Below are positions 10,603 to 24,046 of a stretch of 64,000 nucleotides of DNA, in pieces; within the stretch, counting starts at the first letter, position 1; each line of letters begins with the position of its first letter. Location of the stretch: contig RCTD01000002.1 in NCBI GenBank assembly GCA_014898415.1, positions 2,232,001 to 2,296,000 of the forward strand, written 5' to 3'. The translations under genes and the position numbers were made by a program. Below the pieces are notes generated by a model that saw only the letters and a program-made list of their open reading frames with translations, searched no databases and was not told where the DNA came from. This DNA comes from Stromatinia cepivora (taxonomy: Eukaryota; Ascomycota; Leotiomycetes; Helotiales; Sclerotiniaceae).

Positions 10603-13600
10603 ATATCTCACTGTCACCTTCAGATTGGTTCATTATTTGCTTGTTTCTAAAGTTGTCTGAAGTTGTACAATAACGTTTGGAATACAACAATACAATACAA
10701 TACAATACATACTTACTTGTACTTATTAGAAGTTAGATAGATACTTAGTTACTTCCACTGCATTTGCTAATGCCAACCAACATAAACTTCAGCTCTACTA
10801 CCTAAAACTACTGTACCTACCAAGGTTATCAAAAAGTACAACAGTCCAGTACAGTACAGTACAAGTTACGGACTTACGGTAGATGCCGTAAATGGCCATT
10901 TTCAATTGATTCGTGGCAAGCAAAACATGAATGATTGTTGGTGGATCTCAAACCTGTGATGGGTGATGGGTGATGGTGGACGGAAATTGCGACCGATAGA
11001 CCAGACACAACTAAATTGCTTGAACCCAAAACATTATTTCCAAGAACCTATTCCAGAGATCACCTCGGGATTTCAATAGACATTTTCTAAATGTATACCA
11101 AACTCAACACACGGATTTATTGGATTGGAAACTATTTTCTTCATTTCAATTTGATAGATACGAAAATAGTCAAGTTTAGAACTTTGGACTTTTGTTTTGC
11201 TATGCACACAGTCGTATACCCATTGATGATATTGACCATTGACATCTAATAAATACACCGCCCACCTCACCTACTTTACCTTTACCTCACTCAGTCAGCC
11301 CTGCCGCACCAAAGAGAAGTCTTATTCACAATACAATGAATGCTAATACCTACAACCATACCATCTAATGCGGCTTCTCTGACTCGCGATGCGAATCACA
11401 TTCAAGAGCAAGATATTTGAATCCAAAGGGAAACATAGTTTGTCTAAGAGACTTCTGTTTAACAAACCAATTCCGTGATGTTGTTTTATCTCATACCTAT
11501 TTAGATGATCCAAAACTCCCAAAGAACGAATCAAATGGTTTGAAGCGAGACGCGAAACACGTTGATGACCATTTATATCGTGAAGCACACCTCCAATATG
11601 CAGTAAAATACCGTTTTAGGATATCTACATGAATCTAAAGTGTGATTCGTGCATGGTCATGGTGATGGTGATGGTGATAATGCAAAATGCAAATGCCAAC
11701 AACACTACCCAACAACTTTCGTGGTGTTGCAAAGCCGGTACCTCGATTTGGCTAAACCTCTCCGGTTCATTGGCTACATGGAAATCCTTTCTTCCAATTT
11801 CGGCGGCGTGCTCTTAAACCTATCATATCGCGTTAATATGCCTTTTTCTTCTACAACTAATTTCCAAGTTCAAAAAGATCTTGCGCAGCTTACAGCTCCT
11901 ATCGAATAGTAATTCGCCCGACGTAACCTTAGATGATATCGTATGCATCCAATATGCATTCATCCTTCCTTCCTTCCTTCCTACCCATGACCCCCAAGAT
12001 CCAAAAAACTTTTTATCTAGGTATCCTATCGATAGGTGATCCTTGGGTTCAGCCCTCCTTCAGCTTCCTACAAGAGCGCTTTGCCCCGCGTCTACTGCAA
12101 AGGTCGACCGACCACCATCAATTGTGGGGGAGAAGAAAGAAGAAGAAAAAAGATGAAACAACGATTTTTTTCTCCTGCTTTTCGATCATCGGGGTAAGGT
12201 CAGACAGTCTCCCCGCCTCCCGTGAGATATATCATAAAATTCCAATCAATTCTTTCGATTAGTCCTGGCTTACGCTGACAAGTCACTATTCAGAGATTTC
12301 TTAGAGTCGCAATCGTATAGGCTTACTCAAGCTCCAAAAATACTAGCCCTGATACATTCCGCAAGCAAGTTTGCGCAACAACCCACCTACTTGAGATCTC
12401 AATTCTCAAAGTAAGTTTCCAGCCGCAATTTTGGAACTGGCAATGGCAACACTGTCTCTCATATCATTATGATTCTGAACACGCTTGAGAAAAAGTCAAA
12501 CATATTGTTGAGACGAGCTAAACATAAAATAAACCTAGTAGTTTCCTTAAACGCCGGCATTTGTGATGATCTAAAGTTTATCATCATCATGTATTATCAT
12601 GCGAACGATTAGGCCGCGTATTGGGCTATGGCACGCATCGGGTTGAACCTTGAAGGAACACACTTCTTTCAACCGGAATCGACCACTAAGACTCTCTAAC
12701 ATGATCATTTGAAGATTGTATATATATAAATCTGACCTCATATGACCGGGCACTCTTTTACTTACCCACTCCTTCACCTAATCGATAAGGTGATAACCAT
12801 TACAATAGGATGAACTTGCCGATCTCACCTAGCGCCCAGAGGAAGATGGTTGCATAATAATGAATGTACGTATTTTTTGCACAGCGCTTCGCCCAATTCT
12901 AACGGCCTGTCAATGAAGATTTCTATCATCACAATAAAAACACAAGATTCGACAACTCAAAATGGGATGCTTAGATGTACTCGGTGGTATGCCTATCATT
13001 CATATGCAATACAGTAGAATCCAGCTGGTAACTTATGCAGCTTGTCTTTTGTTCCTGAATAATATTCCCAAAGAGAACGAATTATCGGTACAGCGATGAA
13101 TGCAAAGATATTTATTAGTGGCTGCGCGACAATCATCATCACATCAATTTTCCCACTGGCATATTGCATGTTGCGTAAAAGTGGTACTCTGCATCAATTT
13201 CATCTAATGCGTCCGTAGCGAAATCTAAACATAGAGCTCTCTTTCATTATGATTAGAGCTACCAGAGCGCGGAGAGAATGATTTTCCTTTTTGGAAATGG
13301 ATTCCCTTGCTGCTTTTTGTCAAATATAACCAGGGCTTCCCAAGGTAATGTTTTATGTGTTTGTGTTGTGTTGTGTTTTTTTGTGCTTCTTTTCTTACTT
13401 GGGGCTGGTGCAACAGTAAGTACAAAAACTTGGGTGTGGTGGAGTAATAAACTGATTTGGCCGAGGCCTGCATATTGGGGTAGTATTTCTGGGTTACTTC
13501 GTACCGAATCCGTAACGAAAGTTGCTGACATGGATTTATAGCATAGAATCCATAGAAATCTACAGCATCCATCTCTTTGAAGCCACAGAAAGATTTCTTC

Positions 13601-15400
13601 GGTGGACTTCCAGAAGAAAGTTGAAAGTTGCGATATGAACTTTACTAGGGAGCCCTCCCTTACCTTGAGTCCTGAGTCCTGAGCCCTGAGCCCTTGAGCC
13701 CTAGTCCTCGACCCAGTAAGTTCACGGTCGCGGTGAAAGAGTGGTAGGGATTCTAAGTGGGTGGCCCATTCTGATGGCTTTCCGTTAATATCCAGTTCGG
13801 TTTAACTTTTCTTATCAATCGGTCGGTCGGTCGGTCCATTTAAATTATTTCACCAATCGGGCAATGAATGACCTCGTTACGCTACTTTACGTATTTCCAC
13901 CCACCCCCATCCAAACCTACTGATTGCTACTGCAGGAACAATGCAGGTACGAAAAATGCTTGACAATGATGAAAGTTTGGGGGATCTCGACCTCGACAAT
14001 GCGTTTATGAATACTCATTTACTCATTCTTGCGTCAAATAGCAGGAACAATATACACTTGTCAATGTAGAAAATTGTTCTAGAAAATCAAAAGAGTCCAA
14101 AGTCCAAATTCCTTACTTCATTGATAAGTTTTGTCCCAATTTTTCTGTCCATCCCATTTATGATTTACCGGTGTCATCTGAAGGTTCCCTCGCTTGTTCC
14201 CGTGGTAATGCCAATGCGAAAATAGTATGGAGCAAACTACTATATCACGCCAGATGGGCTAGTCAGCGGGGATTCTTTCCTAGAGCCCCAAACCCTAGCT
14301 TGGCCGCTGGCTGGCGAGGCTGGCCATTCTTTGGTTCAATTCCAATCGAATCTACAATGACCCACTCGCGGGTCCCGGATCTTGAATTCCTAATTCCCTC
14401 GTTCGTTCAATCTTGACCTTGACCAGCTTCACTATTGGAAGAGGGTAGGTCAAAGATCACGATGCCATCGATTTATGTGGAGTGACTTTCCTGGCGATCC
14501 GAGTCAGTTGTCGGCGGATGGCTTTATGCGAGGAAAAGACGTTTGTTAGATCATAGATGTCCCAGCGGGACGGGAACCGGGAATGAATGCTACGAACTTT
14601 ACCCTACCAGCGATGGCTTTTTGCTGGCGCAACTTTTGGTCATATGAAATTGAATTATAGGGATCAGCCGAAGCCGGTTGAGGGACTTATCGACAGACTA
14701 CCGATATAGCACACTTTTCTAAGAATCACGGAACGCTCCTCTTTTTAGGTTCTGCTAGAAGATTCAGTCTGGATGATCTGGCCCCCAGAAATGATTTTTT
14801 AAGGTATATATAGTGAGTATCATATGACATCTTCTTGTAGATCCACGCAGGTACCGAGTATGAAAATGCTATTACTCTGAAAGGTTGAACGATTCCAAGC
14901 CTCAGAAAATTAATTATTGTTTACGAGCTAGGATTGTATTCCGAGGTCACTGAGATCTTTCAATTTCCGGAGAGAGAAAGAGCACACCGATACGGCACTA
15001 TTATTCTAATGATGGCTGGAAAGAATGGCCGAAGAAGAACTGGAACTGATCCCAAAACCCCGGATTTTTGCCCCTACCCTCGAGGGTTAGAAATTATTCA
15101 TCGAGGCTCACCGTTAAACCCGAGACCTTCTGGCTGCAGGCGAGCGGCGCTGTCCGGTTAGAAGGAAGAACGGGTTTCAATGTTGGATTGTACAATTTGT
15201 ACTCTGAGCGCATTTTCAAATTCATATGTCTGCCACCGATATATGTCTTACTGTACTAATTCTATGGTCTGAGAGGCGGCAAAAAGCTTGAATTATCGAT
15301 AACAACATTTTTAGTTTAAAGTCTATTTCAATTGTAAGACCAAAGAAGGGTCCCAAATACAAGATTACCTTTCTTAAGGGGATGTACCGGTACATGTCTC
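10603..15400. other. Gene-free stretch
   Basis: I find no supportable gene. Open frames here are short, overlap on both strands and lack motifs. Local simple repeats include CAATACAATACAATACA near 10687, GTCCTGAGTCCTGAGCCCTGA near 13666 and GGTCGGTCGGTCGGTC near 13820. Confidence 0.4.
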
Positions 15401-16290
15401 ATTATTATGATCTACTCACGTACAGGAAGCTTCCTTGAACAAAGTGGGTTTGCAAATGGCAATAATGAAGTTATTCAGGGCCCATTCAGGTACAAATTAT
15501 CTGAAGATCACTCCGCAACGGTTAAGAATGTCGATCTAAGACCAAAGTGGGCCCTGTATTTTATTGATACCACTGTCGGCACTTCTTACCAATTCGTCGT
15601 CACTCAGATCCGTAGGCGATGCCCCAAGCCCTGGGAAAGAAGCTTTTGGAAATCGATTGTGAGGGGTACGAACGTTCTAGAGATATCGTGAGATGAGAGC
15701 GAAATGGGTCTTCATCCCAATATTTCATAACCCATGTCCGTTCATGTCGAATCTTTGGTACACTACTGACTTTCCGGTATACAAATAAATGGGCGCCCGT
15801 CCGCTGCCAAATCAGATACCCTTACCATCAATTGATAGCTCCATATCATACCCTGCGGTTTCTTGCAAGAAAGATGGTTGATTTCCCTCTTGTCTCTCAA
15901 GTAGAACAAAAAACGTCGGAAGTTCGTAAGACGGATAACCATCCAGTGTTATGGGTTATGGGCATCCACCTACCCATAAACACCACAAAGAATGAATGCC
16001 CACACTCCACTTTTGTATGCAACCGCGGATATCCATCCCGAAAGTGTAGCATGCTCTCCGACGATATACCATTTTGGAGACTATGTATCCGCGAACCTTG
16101 TTGACGGGTCTTCGAGAATGTTTCATGAAGCCTTTGATGGTCCCACCGAACAATTTCAATTACAGCATCCATGACCTTGTTCCTTTCAATACCCATCACC
16201 ATTTCCAATGTTTCCATCTGTATTTTTTTCCTATACTGCAAAAGCTTGTCAAGGCATCGCATGAACCGGACGATTCGCGACGCGGTTGAT
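15401..16290. other. Unresolved stretch with coding-like fragments
   Basis: Both strands carry open frames of 60-120 codons (15407-15691 and 15992-16174 on +, 16262-15897 on -). None has a recognisable motif or matching splice signals, and the strands compete. It may be a remnant of a gene next to the receptor pseudogene at 16.9-17.9 kb, or chance. Confidence 0.2.
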
Positions 16291-16879
16291 GCCGTAGAGA
16301 AATCAGGTGGGGAAATATGATACCAAATCCATGGTTATGATTTGCTGCGGAAGGTTATGCGGTATGGAAGATCAAAGTTTGGTACATTAAGGTAGAACAT
16401 ATGCATGAAGACGCTATGCTCTGTTTGACGTATCGACAGGTTTATGCGGTCTACGATAGATTTACCGAGTACTAATAATGTATTATCAATATTAATTATG
16501 CACTCAAAATGTCTTTCTCCACACGCTTGGATAGGTACCTAGGTATCGTATCAATATGAAAGAAAGTAGGTGAACATTTTTGTACACGTGTCTCGCTTTT
16601 TCTTCACATTCAAACCAAAAGTGCCAATAGCTTTTTACCTCGCTTTCAATAATCTTCAGGTTCATCTGCTGTACACGCTATGATGTTTTTCCACATCAGG
16701 ATATACCGTTAGATTACCATGGGTCGACCAATTCACGAGACTTTCACGAAAGTTGGAAAGAGGTGGTGGGTGGAAGTCAGAGCCGAAATCCAATCCTTGA
16801 AAAGATATGGACGGTGAAGAAAACGATCATGCCATCACGAGGCTCGGTTTTGGCGGTCTCCAAAGAAGGCGGTATGCTC

Positions 16880-17920
16880 TTTGCTCTTCGGTTGCATGTT
16901 GGATCGATCGTATGCATGGACGAAGTCGTATGCTTGTAAAATGACTTTGGTTGGTATACGCCAGAGCTGCAAGTACCATCATTTTGTGAGAGTTGATGAG
17001 AAGCTCGGAAAAGGTCGAATTGTTTGAGGTACCAACCCCGGGAAACTTTCCGATCGGAATCTATGTTGCAAATTTTGCAAGGAACGCTCATCCCTTCGAA
17101 GGAGTTTGTTCACTTATTTTCATGGCATATGCTGTTGCTCTAAGCACATTCAATATCAGTATAATCAAACCCTAGGTAATTTCCATCGTCGATTTTGTAC
17201 TTGCCAGCCATATATGGCCACACCATGGATGACGGGTATCATCGTAACCACGGCCAGGCTTCCAAAAATCGCGGCCCATACAGGTCGAAGATATGGATCT
17301 TGAAGCTGAGGCTGAAAGGTAGGTATTGAGCAAGCGATTGCCAGTCGTGATAACTTCCTAGACTTCGTTTTCTTTATCCTCTGATGAGCAAGAAATCAAA
17401 TACCAAAGCCTAATAGAAGTATCTATAGATTGCGGAGTCGCAATAGAAATCAGTATACAAGAGGAATCATTGCTTCTCATATCAAGAGATTAAATCATTG
17501 GAAATCAAGCTGAGATCCAAATTTATCCATTTGTTGGCTATGGTTCATTATAGTATGGTACTTACGGCTGACATCAGTCACAAAATCTCCTCATGTTCAT
17601 GGGACAAAAAGGTATGGATGTGAATAACAACACCGACAAGCAAAAGCATATCGTCACCCCTGCGAAGTATATCCCACAAACCACAATATCTTCTTTGGTA
17701 GCCACAGCATATCGACTCTCGAGGCGATATCGATATCTCAGCTTTGTCAAGGTACACTGGTAGTAGAGCCACGAACAAAGCAGCCCCCATCAAACGAGAC
17801 CAAATATCAACTACGTATTATGTTTAGCTTCAATATCTCGAATATAATTCATCATTCATGCATGATGAGGATATCATAAACATTGAGGTCAATCTATTCT
17901 TACTAGTCTCATTGTGCAAA
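16880..17920 (-). pseudogene. Decayed AdipoR/Izh/haemolysin-III-type seven-helix membrane protein
   Basis: Family landmarks occur in the right order on the minus strand but in different frames. They are LHNET at 17917-17905, followed after a probable intron by IWSRLMGAALFVALLPVYLD; then RYAVATKEDIVVCGIYFAGV, a second-helix region ending in HTFLSHEHEE; MDKFGSQLDFQ; DFYCDSA and ALVFDFLL; DPYLRPVWAAIFGSLAVVTM and IPVIHGVAIYGWQVQNRR; LNVLRATAYAMK; FDLFRASHQL; and VLAALAYT. These correspond to the conserved HNE..NI..H, LDF.G, FGASHQ and final helix regions of PF03006. At least five frame changes and several stops interrupt it, including TAG where the family usually has Trp. Intact relatives are zinc- and lipid-homeostasis receptors with seven helices. 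This copy cannot make that protein. Confidence 0.7.
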
Positions 17921-17989
17921 ACATGCTCGAGGGGAATTTCTCTACAAATGTCTAGCTTCAAGCACCCACGTGGTACTCTTCCTTCCACG

Positions 17990-20900
17990 CCTCCACGCCT
18001 CCACGCCTTACTCAGAAACTTTCTTTGACTTGTGATGAATGCAATGCCGAGGCAAAGCAAGGTGAGTGAGGTAAGGTAAGCAAAGAGAAAGAAAAGTAAA
18101 CTCCGTACCGATATCCCGTCTCGATGAAATGATTATTCTCCCTCCCTTCACACAAACAATTCGCATCTCATCTCAGTCAGCTGATTTCCTCCCTCCCCTC
18201 CACTCATTCCCCTTCAATCACAAATTCAATTGATTATATATCCCCGCCACAAACAAAAGAACCCCTCCATGTCATCAATTACACAAGCGTAGCGTCGCAT
18301 CGATACCAAAAATCCACACACATCGAAGGAGAAAAAACAGCATTCGAATCCTTCGAGAAAAATTCATCTACGAAACTATAGTACGATTGATTGTGGTAAC
18401 AAATATACGCCGCATCCTTCCATGGCATGGAGAATGCACGGCTGACATGAACATAGGCACAGTACATACTACACCTGGCACATCCACATCTACATAAAAA
18501 ACGTTACAAAGTGGTATCGAGAGAGCGAGAATTTTCAGAATCCCTCCGGAGTGATATCGTGGAGAGCCAAGCACGAAGGGGAATTAGAAATCAGAGAAGA
18601 GAGAAAGGAAGGAAGGTCATTTACATTTACAGTTACCATATCTCTAATCAAGAACGTCGTAAGACGACGCCACGCCACAATATATTCATATCAGCCTGTG
18701 CCTCTTTCTTGAAGAAATTTTTTCTTCACGGCCTCGTTTCGTGGGGGTTGGAGAGTACCTAGTATGTAAGTAGGTAGTAAGTGTTGTTCCTGCATGCAGA
18801 ACTCACCTAATTCGATCCATTTTTTTATTAATTATGTATGGAGTATTACGATTGAAAATCGGATTTGCATTTCCTAATCCTGATGACTTTTCATCATGAA
18901 GGCAATTTCTGGAAAAGCCTCCTTCCTTTTCTGGAGAAGAACTGTTTCGTCGATGATGGTGGGCTGAAACTGGGATATTTTATTTTTTATTTTTTCTGTT
19001 TTTGGTATTTGTATTTTCAATTTTTGGCACAGATCCGAACTTGCGCAAATAAATGACGGGACAAGAAAGAATCAATAGAAAAAGAATCCAAAAAGTCTGG
19101 AAAAGTTTACAAGAGATAAACAATACACTACCTCGCTGGCGTACCAAGTACCTAGGTACTTGCCGTTGCATTGATGGCATTGACTCAATACCATGTACTT
19201 ATGTATCTATCGGTGTGTGAAGTTTTGCGCATACAAAACGAGCGGTGTAACGCAAGCAAGCGAACTGCACTTTTACTTTTTCTACATTTTCACCACCGCA
19301 CATACTCGTACATGCCGGGCCTCACTTCCATTACTCGATCGAGCTATTTTTCTACAGACTTACTTATCAGCTATTCATGTGCAAATATCGCTCGAAAAGG
19401 AAACTCCCGTGCCGTTCCGCGCTTGGATACTCACGTATTATATATATCACGATTCATGCAATGCAATTGGTCGTTTCGCATGCATCTGAATAAGGCAGGT
19501 AGGTTAGGTAAAGGAACTGGTGGGATCGGAGTATCTAGTACGTTTTTGTAAAAAAGGCAAGTGCTATTTAAAATCTGACCTGACAAGAGACTGTGCCTTA
19601 CATATTGTGGATGTATGATTGAGAGGTGCATGATAGAGTTACATTCCTTGGGTTTATCTGCGCTGATGTGATGTGATGATGTGATGGGGGATTTTATTGA
19701 TTTGTTTGCTGATTGATTGATTGATTGATTTGATTATGTGAGGGGTAATGTGAGGTTGGGGCCTATGAAAATTATGCAGATGTATGCAGATGTATGCAGA
19801 TGTGTGCAGATGAAGGAGCTGGGTGGTATTGCATGTGAAAGATGTTTCAGCAATGTTTCTTCTTGATGCTTCGAAGAGACGATGGGATCCTGGATAATGA
19901 ATGTGAGCAAATCCGGTTGGTAAAATAAAAAATCGGTTTGTTGGAAATAATATAGGTGCTTGCGCGTACTCTGTACATATTAATTAATCATATAGCAGTT
20001 CTGCACATGGTAGGTGGGGTATCACATACTTGTGTGCATGGCTGAAAATCGTAAGTGCAGTAAGTACTGCACTGCAACTTGGTACAGAGAAACCTTAGAT
20101 GAAGTTTGAAATGTTTCGAGGGAGAAAGTTTCATGAATTTATTTTTTCATTCTGGACTCACCGCAGATTGGTGGTTGCCGATAGCAGTAGCATATTCCTC
20201 ATATGGCTTTCTTGGTGAAAACTCCCAAATCATTATTTCCCTGCTTCTAGATACATTGTCCTTACTGCCAGGCGTGAATAATAAGACTCTAATGGCGAAA
20301 TTCAATTGGGTTTTATAAGTGTATTGCCTGTCCTTTTTCCTTGAATTCGAGAGATAAAACTACAATTCTGATTCTTGAATGCAAGCGCCCAAATTATTCT
20401 TGATATCCTTCTTCAAATAGAGAAACAATAATGATGACTGTTCATCAATTGATTAGAAGACTCTTGAAGCGGAGATTCAGGAGAATGATAGCAACGTGGA
20501 GTACGATTATTTTCTTCTGGGTGTGAAGTTCAAATAAAAGACGAGGCTTTATTTTTCGTACGAGTTGTGCGAATAGTTTGAAATGGAAAACATCTATGTC
20601 GATGCTCCCATCGAACCCATTTAAGAACAGCTCATCATTCAAAGACTCCTCATCGCTTCCCCTTTCATCAAATAAGAATAAGCATTCACGCTAAAAATCA
20701 CGCTACTCGTTCTAAAACCGAATGTTCCTTCTTCAAATACTTCATCATATGTACAATCATGATGGTCACTCAGAATATAATTGTCCTCATCATAAGAGAA
20801 AGGCTTCGAAAGAGTGCAGTCAATGAAACGGGTCTTTGGCATTGGGCCACAAAGCCCTAACCGACAGCTACTCGAGAAACTCACTCTCGAATTTTGGTGA

Positions 20901-21000
20901 GCCCTGGCACACCATCTGTGGTGAATTGAACAAAGTGGTAGGTAGGAAAGAACGAGTATGATAGAATATTAGAATATGTAAAACCAGGGTAAGAACTACC
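17990..21000. other. Gene-free stretch with simple repeats
   Basis: No intact gene is supported. CCTCCACGCCTCCACGCC lies at about 17988-18008, a perfect 18-bp palindrome CAAGTACCTAGGTACTTG at 19145-19162, GATTGATTGATTGATT near 19710, and a run of ATGTATGCAG-type copies near 19778-19810. A weak coding-like region at 20445-20884 (-) is discussed as a finding. Confidence 0.4.
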
Positions 21001-23540
21001 TCCGCTACTCTCAATTTTCATATTAGATAAATCTTATGTACTTTGCTCCTTGTATGGATGGTACTTTAAAACATTGTTGTTAACTTTGAGTGAAAAATAA
21101 TTAAAAAATAATCAGTAGTCCTTTGGTCCCTCGATTTCGCTACCGTAAGAAACTCCAAATTTCAAGATCAAGATCAAAATCAAAGCTACACGAGGATATA
21201 ATCGATGATGTTATGAAGTCCTTCGAATGAGCCAGACTAATCATAAGAAAAGTGCTATTTTATAGAATTACTTTTCCTCCCAATACTGGGATCAAAACGA
21301 AGCCCATGCATATATAGCGATAATCATTCATTCCTTCTTCCTGCTAATAACTACCTCTCTTTCTGGAGTTTGTACCGCTATCCAATATATATACATCCCA
21401 TTTGATTATTGATATAGTCTCTTTATATAAACTGCCAATCAAGCCATATAGCTCGATTCTCAAAAATTCGAGAATATACTTTTAGATGGGATATTCGACT
21501 GGACTTCCCACCTGCCCAGCCTAACTTTGAGTTAGGTATGTGTAATCTATGATATTTATTTAAGAAGGGAGAAATGTGTTGTATATTTCTCGATTCTATG
21601 TATATATAGGCATATATATATACTTCAAAATTCTAACAATTCCCACCTTTTCAAACCTCTATTATTACTTAGGTAGACATTCAAAATCTTAGCTTAGATA
21701 TACGATAATTAAATATCTACCTAGGTATACATACATATATACCTAAACTTCACACATCATATCTAAATCAAACTATGCCCTCTCTCTCATCTCAATTGAA
21801 CTTAAGAACGTCTATCGATAGGTACCTATCTATCTATATCTAGATACCTATCGAGAAGGAACATCACTTATCTACTTATTGGTAGTCTTATAAACAAACA
21901 TCTTATATCATTCATTTATAACTATATATGAAATTAGAAGAAAGTAAATATACAATCATATTGATAGATTGATAGTATACTTTACTTTTTCATTATCTGA
22001 AAGTATTCGCGAGATCGAGATAGATGAATATAGATAGAATTCTCATATAATTGTAATTATAATCACAATAGAGATATAGATGTAGATTTGATATAGCGAG
22101 GAAGTAGTTTTCCTATCTTATTAAGGAAAGGAGAGGAGGGCAGATCTCGAAATTGTCAGAAATATCTAGCTCTGGGGGATTTTGAGTTTTGGATTTTTTT
22201 GGAGAGGGCGGGGAGTTATTTCTTCATAGTATTAAAGAGATATGAAATGAGAACGTCGATAAGTTAAACTTCAGTATATCAAGAGACACTATATCTATTA
22301 TTTATCGATTCAAACGAACTCTTCTTTCTATAAATACATGGTTTGAATTTGATAATTATAAAAGTGATATCTTATATTCGATTTGCTTTGTAGATGTCTT
22401 GTGTAGAAAATAATAACGACGATGGCTTATACTTTTTACTTTCTACTTTCGACTTTCGGCTTTGACTTCTATTTTTGGTGTATTAACGAATAAAATAAAT
22501 TGTTGGAAGATAAAAGATGAAAAGGGATATGTATGTATAAAGAATATATAATTTGTAGCTAAAAATCCAAAAACTAAGGAGATGTATATATGAATATATA
22601 TAGAAGCTATTGGGATTTTGTCTAGACGAAAGCGGGATTATTATTATTCATTCAAATCACCTCCAAGTGCTATCCGAACTAGCACTCTACAGATTCAAAA
22701 ATCTCAATGTATAATCCATCCATTCTATACTTCCTAGATAAAGTATATACTTACTACCTTGAAAACCAAATGACTTGAATAATCACAAAACTTCATTCAC
22801 ACCATCACATAGCCCTCCAAAACGCGACCTTAACCGCGGTAAGAGTCGACGGGGATATATAGTATCTTGAAATAATAAGAGTAATCAAGTTCTTGCTGTG
22901 GGAGATGGAACTTTCATTAATTTCTGGGCTTTTCTGTTCTTTTTATACCCCTTTTAATACCTACCTATATTCATATATATATATATATATATCACGGGAT
23001 AGTATGATTACACAGCACTTTCAGGGATCGGGGAATAGGTGGTACACGTGATTGGTAGAGTAAAAGAATTGAATGACTTGCCCTTGATTATATGAATCAA
23101 GAGCTGTATATATAGAACAAATGAGTGGTTATCTAGCCGATATACACCTTAATTAGGCTAGATCTTTGTTTATTAGTATATCAGGATCACCTTATCAATT
23201 GGTGGATTGGTAAGGGCTAGTAGATCCTTCATTCCGATTGGAAAGCATACGCTTTGATCCTTCATAAGATACAGGGGATTGCAAGGCTTTCCGTGACAAT
23301 ATATTATATATATCTACTCCATCCATACATACAAAAGAATATCAATCCACCTCAATCCATTCCAATTCAATATAATACACCAGATACACCAAACACATCA
23401 ATACACCAACACACCAAACATATAAAATACACCAGATACCCGATACCAAATATTCAATTATCACATCATCACACCACAAAATTTTCATCTCCATCTTCGT
23501 CCTCAAGATGTAGATAGAGGAGAGAAGATTTATTTTTGTA
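21001..23540. other. AT-rich gene-free block
   Basis: The base composition is visibly more AT-rich than the surroundings, with long runs of ATATATA and TATCTA type. No open frame has a recognisable motif. A TATATATATATATATAT run lies near 22974-22992. The block looks like AT-rich intergenic DNA or an old degenerate insertion. Confidence 0.45.
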
Positions 23541-23672
23541 AAATGTATAAATGTATAAATGTATAAATGTATAAATGTATAAATGTATAAATGTATAAAT
23601 GTATAAATGTATAAATGTATAAATGTATAAATGTATAAATGTATAAATGTATAAATGTATAAATGTATAAAT
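23541..23672. repeat. 8-bp tandem repeat, unit ATGTATAA, about 16 copies
   Basis: Perfect copies of ATGTATAA run head to tail and decay on the right into ATAA and ATGA tetranucleotides. The array is downstream of prp28 (which is on the minus strand) by about 370 bp. Confidence 0.93.
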
Positions 23673-24046
23673 AAATAAATGAATGAATGAATATAAAAGG
23701 TACGCGGTTTATATTTATATTTATATATGTATATATTTCTCATTTCTCATTTTGTTTTGTTTTATTTTGTGATGATTGGACAGTAGGATGGGATGGGAGG
23801 ATAGTAAATGGAGTTTTGTATTGCGATGGATATTTAAAGTGACAAATTAGGTAGATGGGTAGATAAGTAGGTAGACATATATCTGATATGATAATATGAT
23901 AATATAACCAGTAATTCTGAATCCTTAGCAAAGAATCCAACGGATAGAGACTCTGTATTTATATTAATATATTTTCCGATATTCTATCCCCCCCTATCTC
24001 TCGACTACCAACTACCAAACTACCCGCTACCAACTGCCAACTACAA

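Noticed and set aside
15401..16290. Opposed open frames of 60-120 codons as one or more genes
   Set aside because: Both strands are open over the same bases, no motif is recognisable and no splice pairs fit. Kept only as an unresolved stretch.
23342..23743. 133-codon minus-strand frame with repeating FIHLYIYT
   Set aside because: It is the translation of the 8-bp ATGTATAA array, not a gene.
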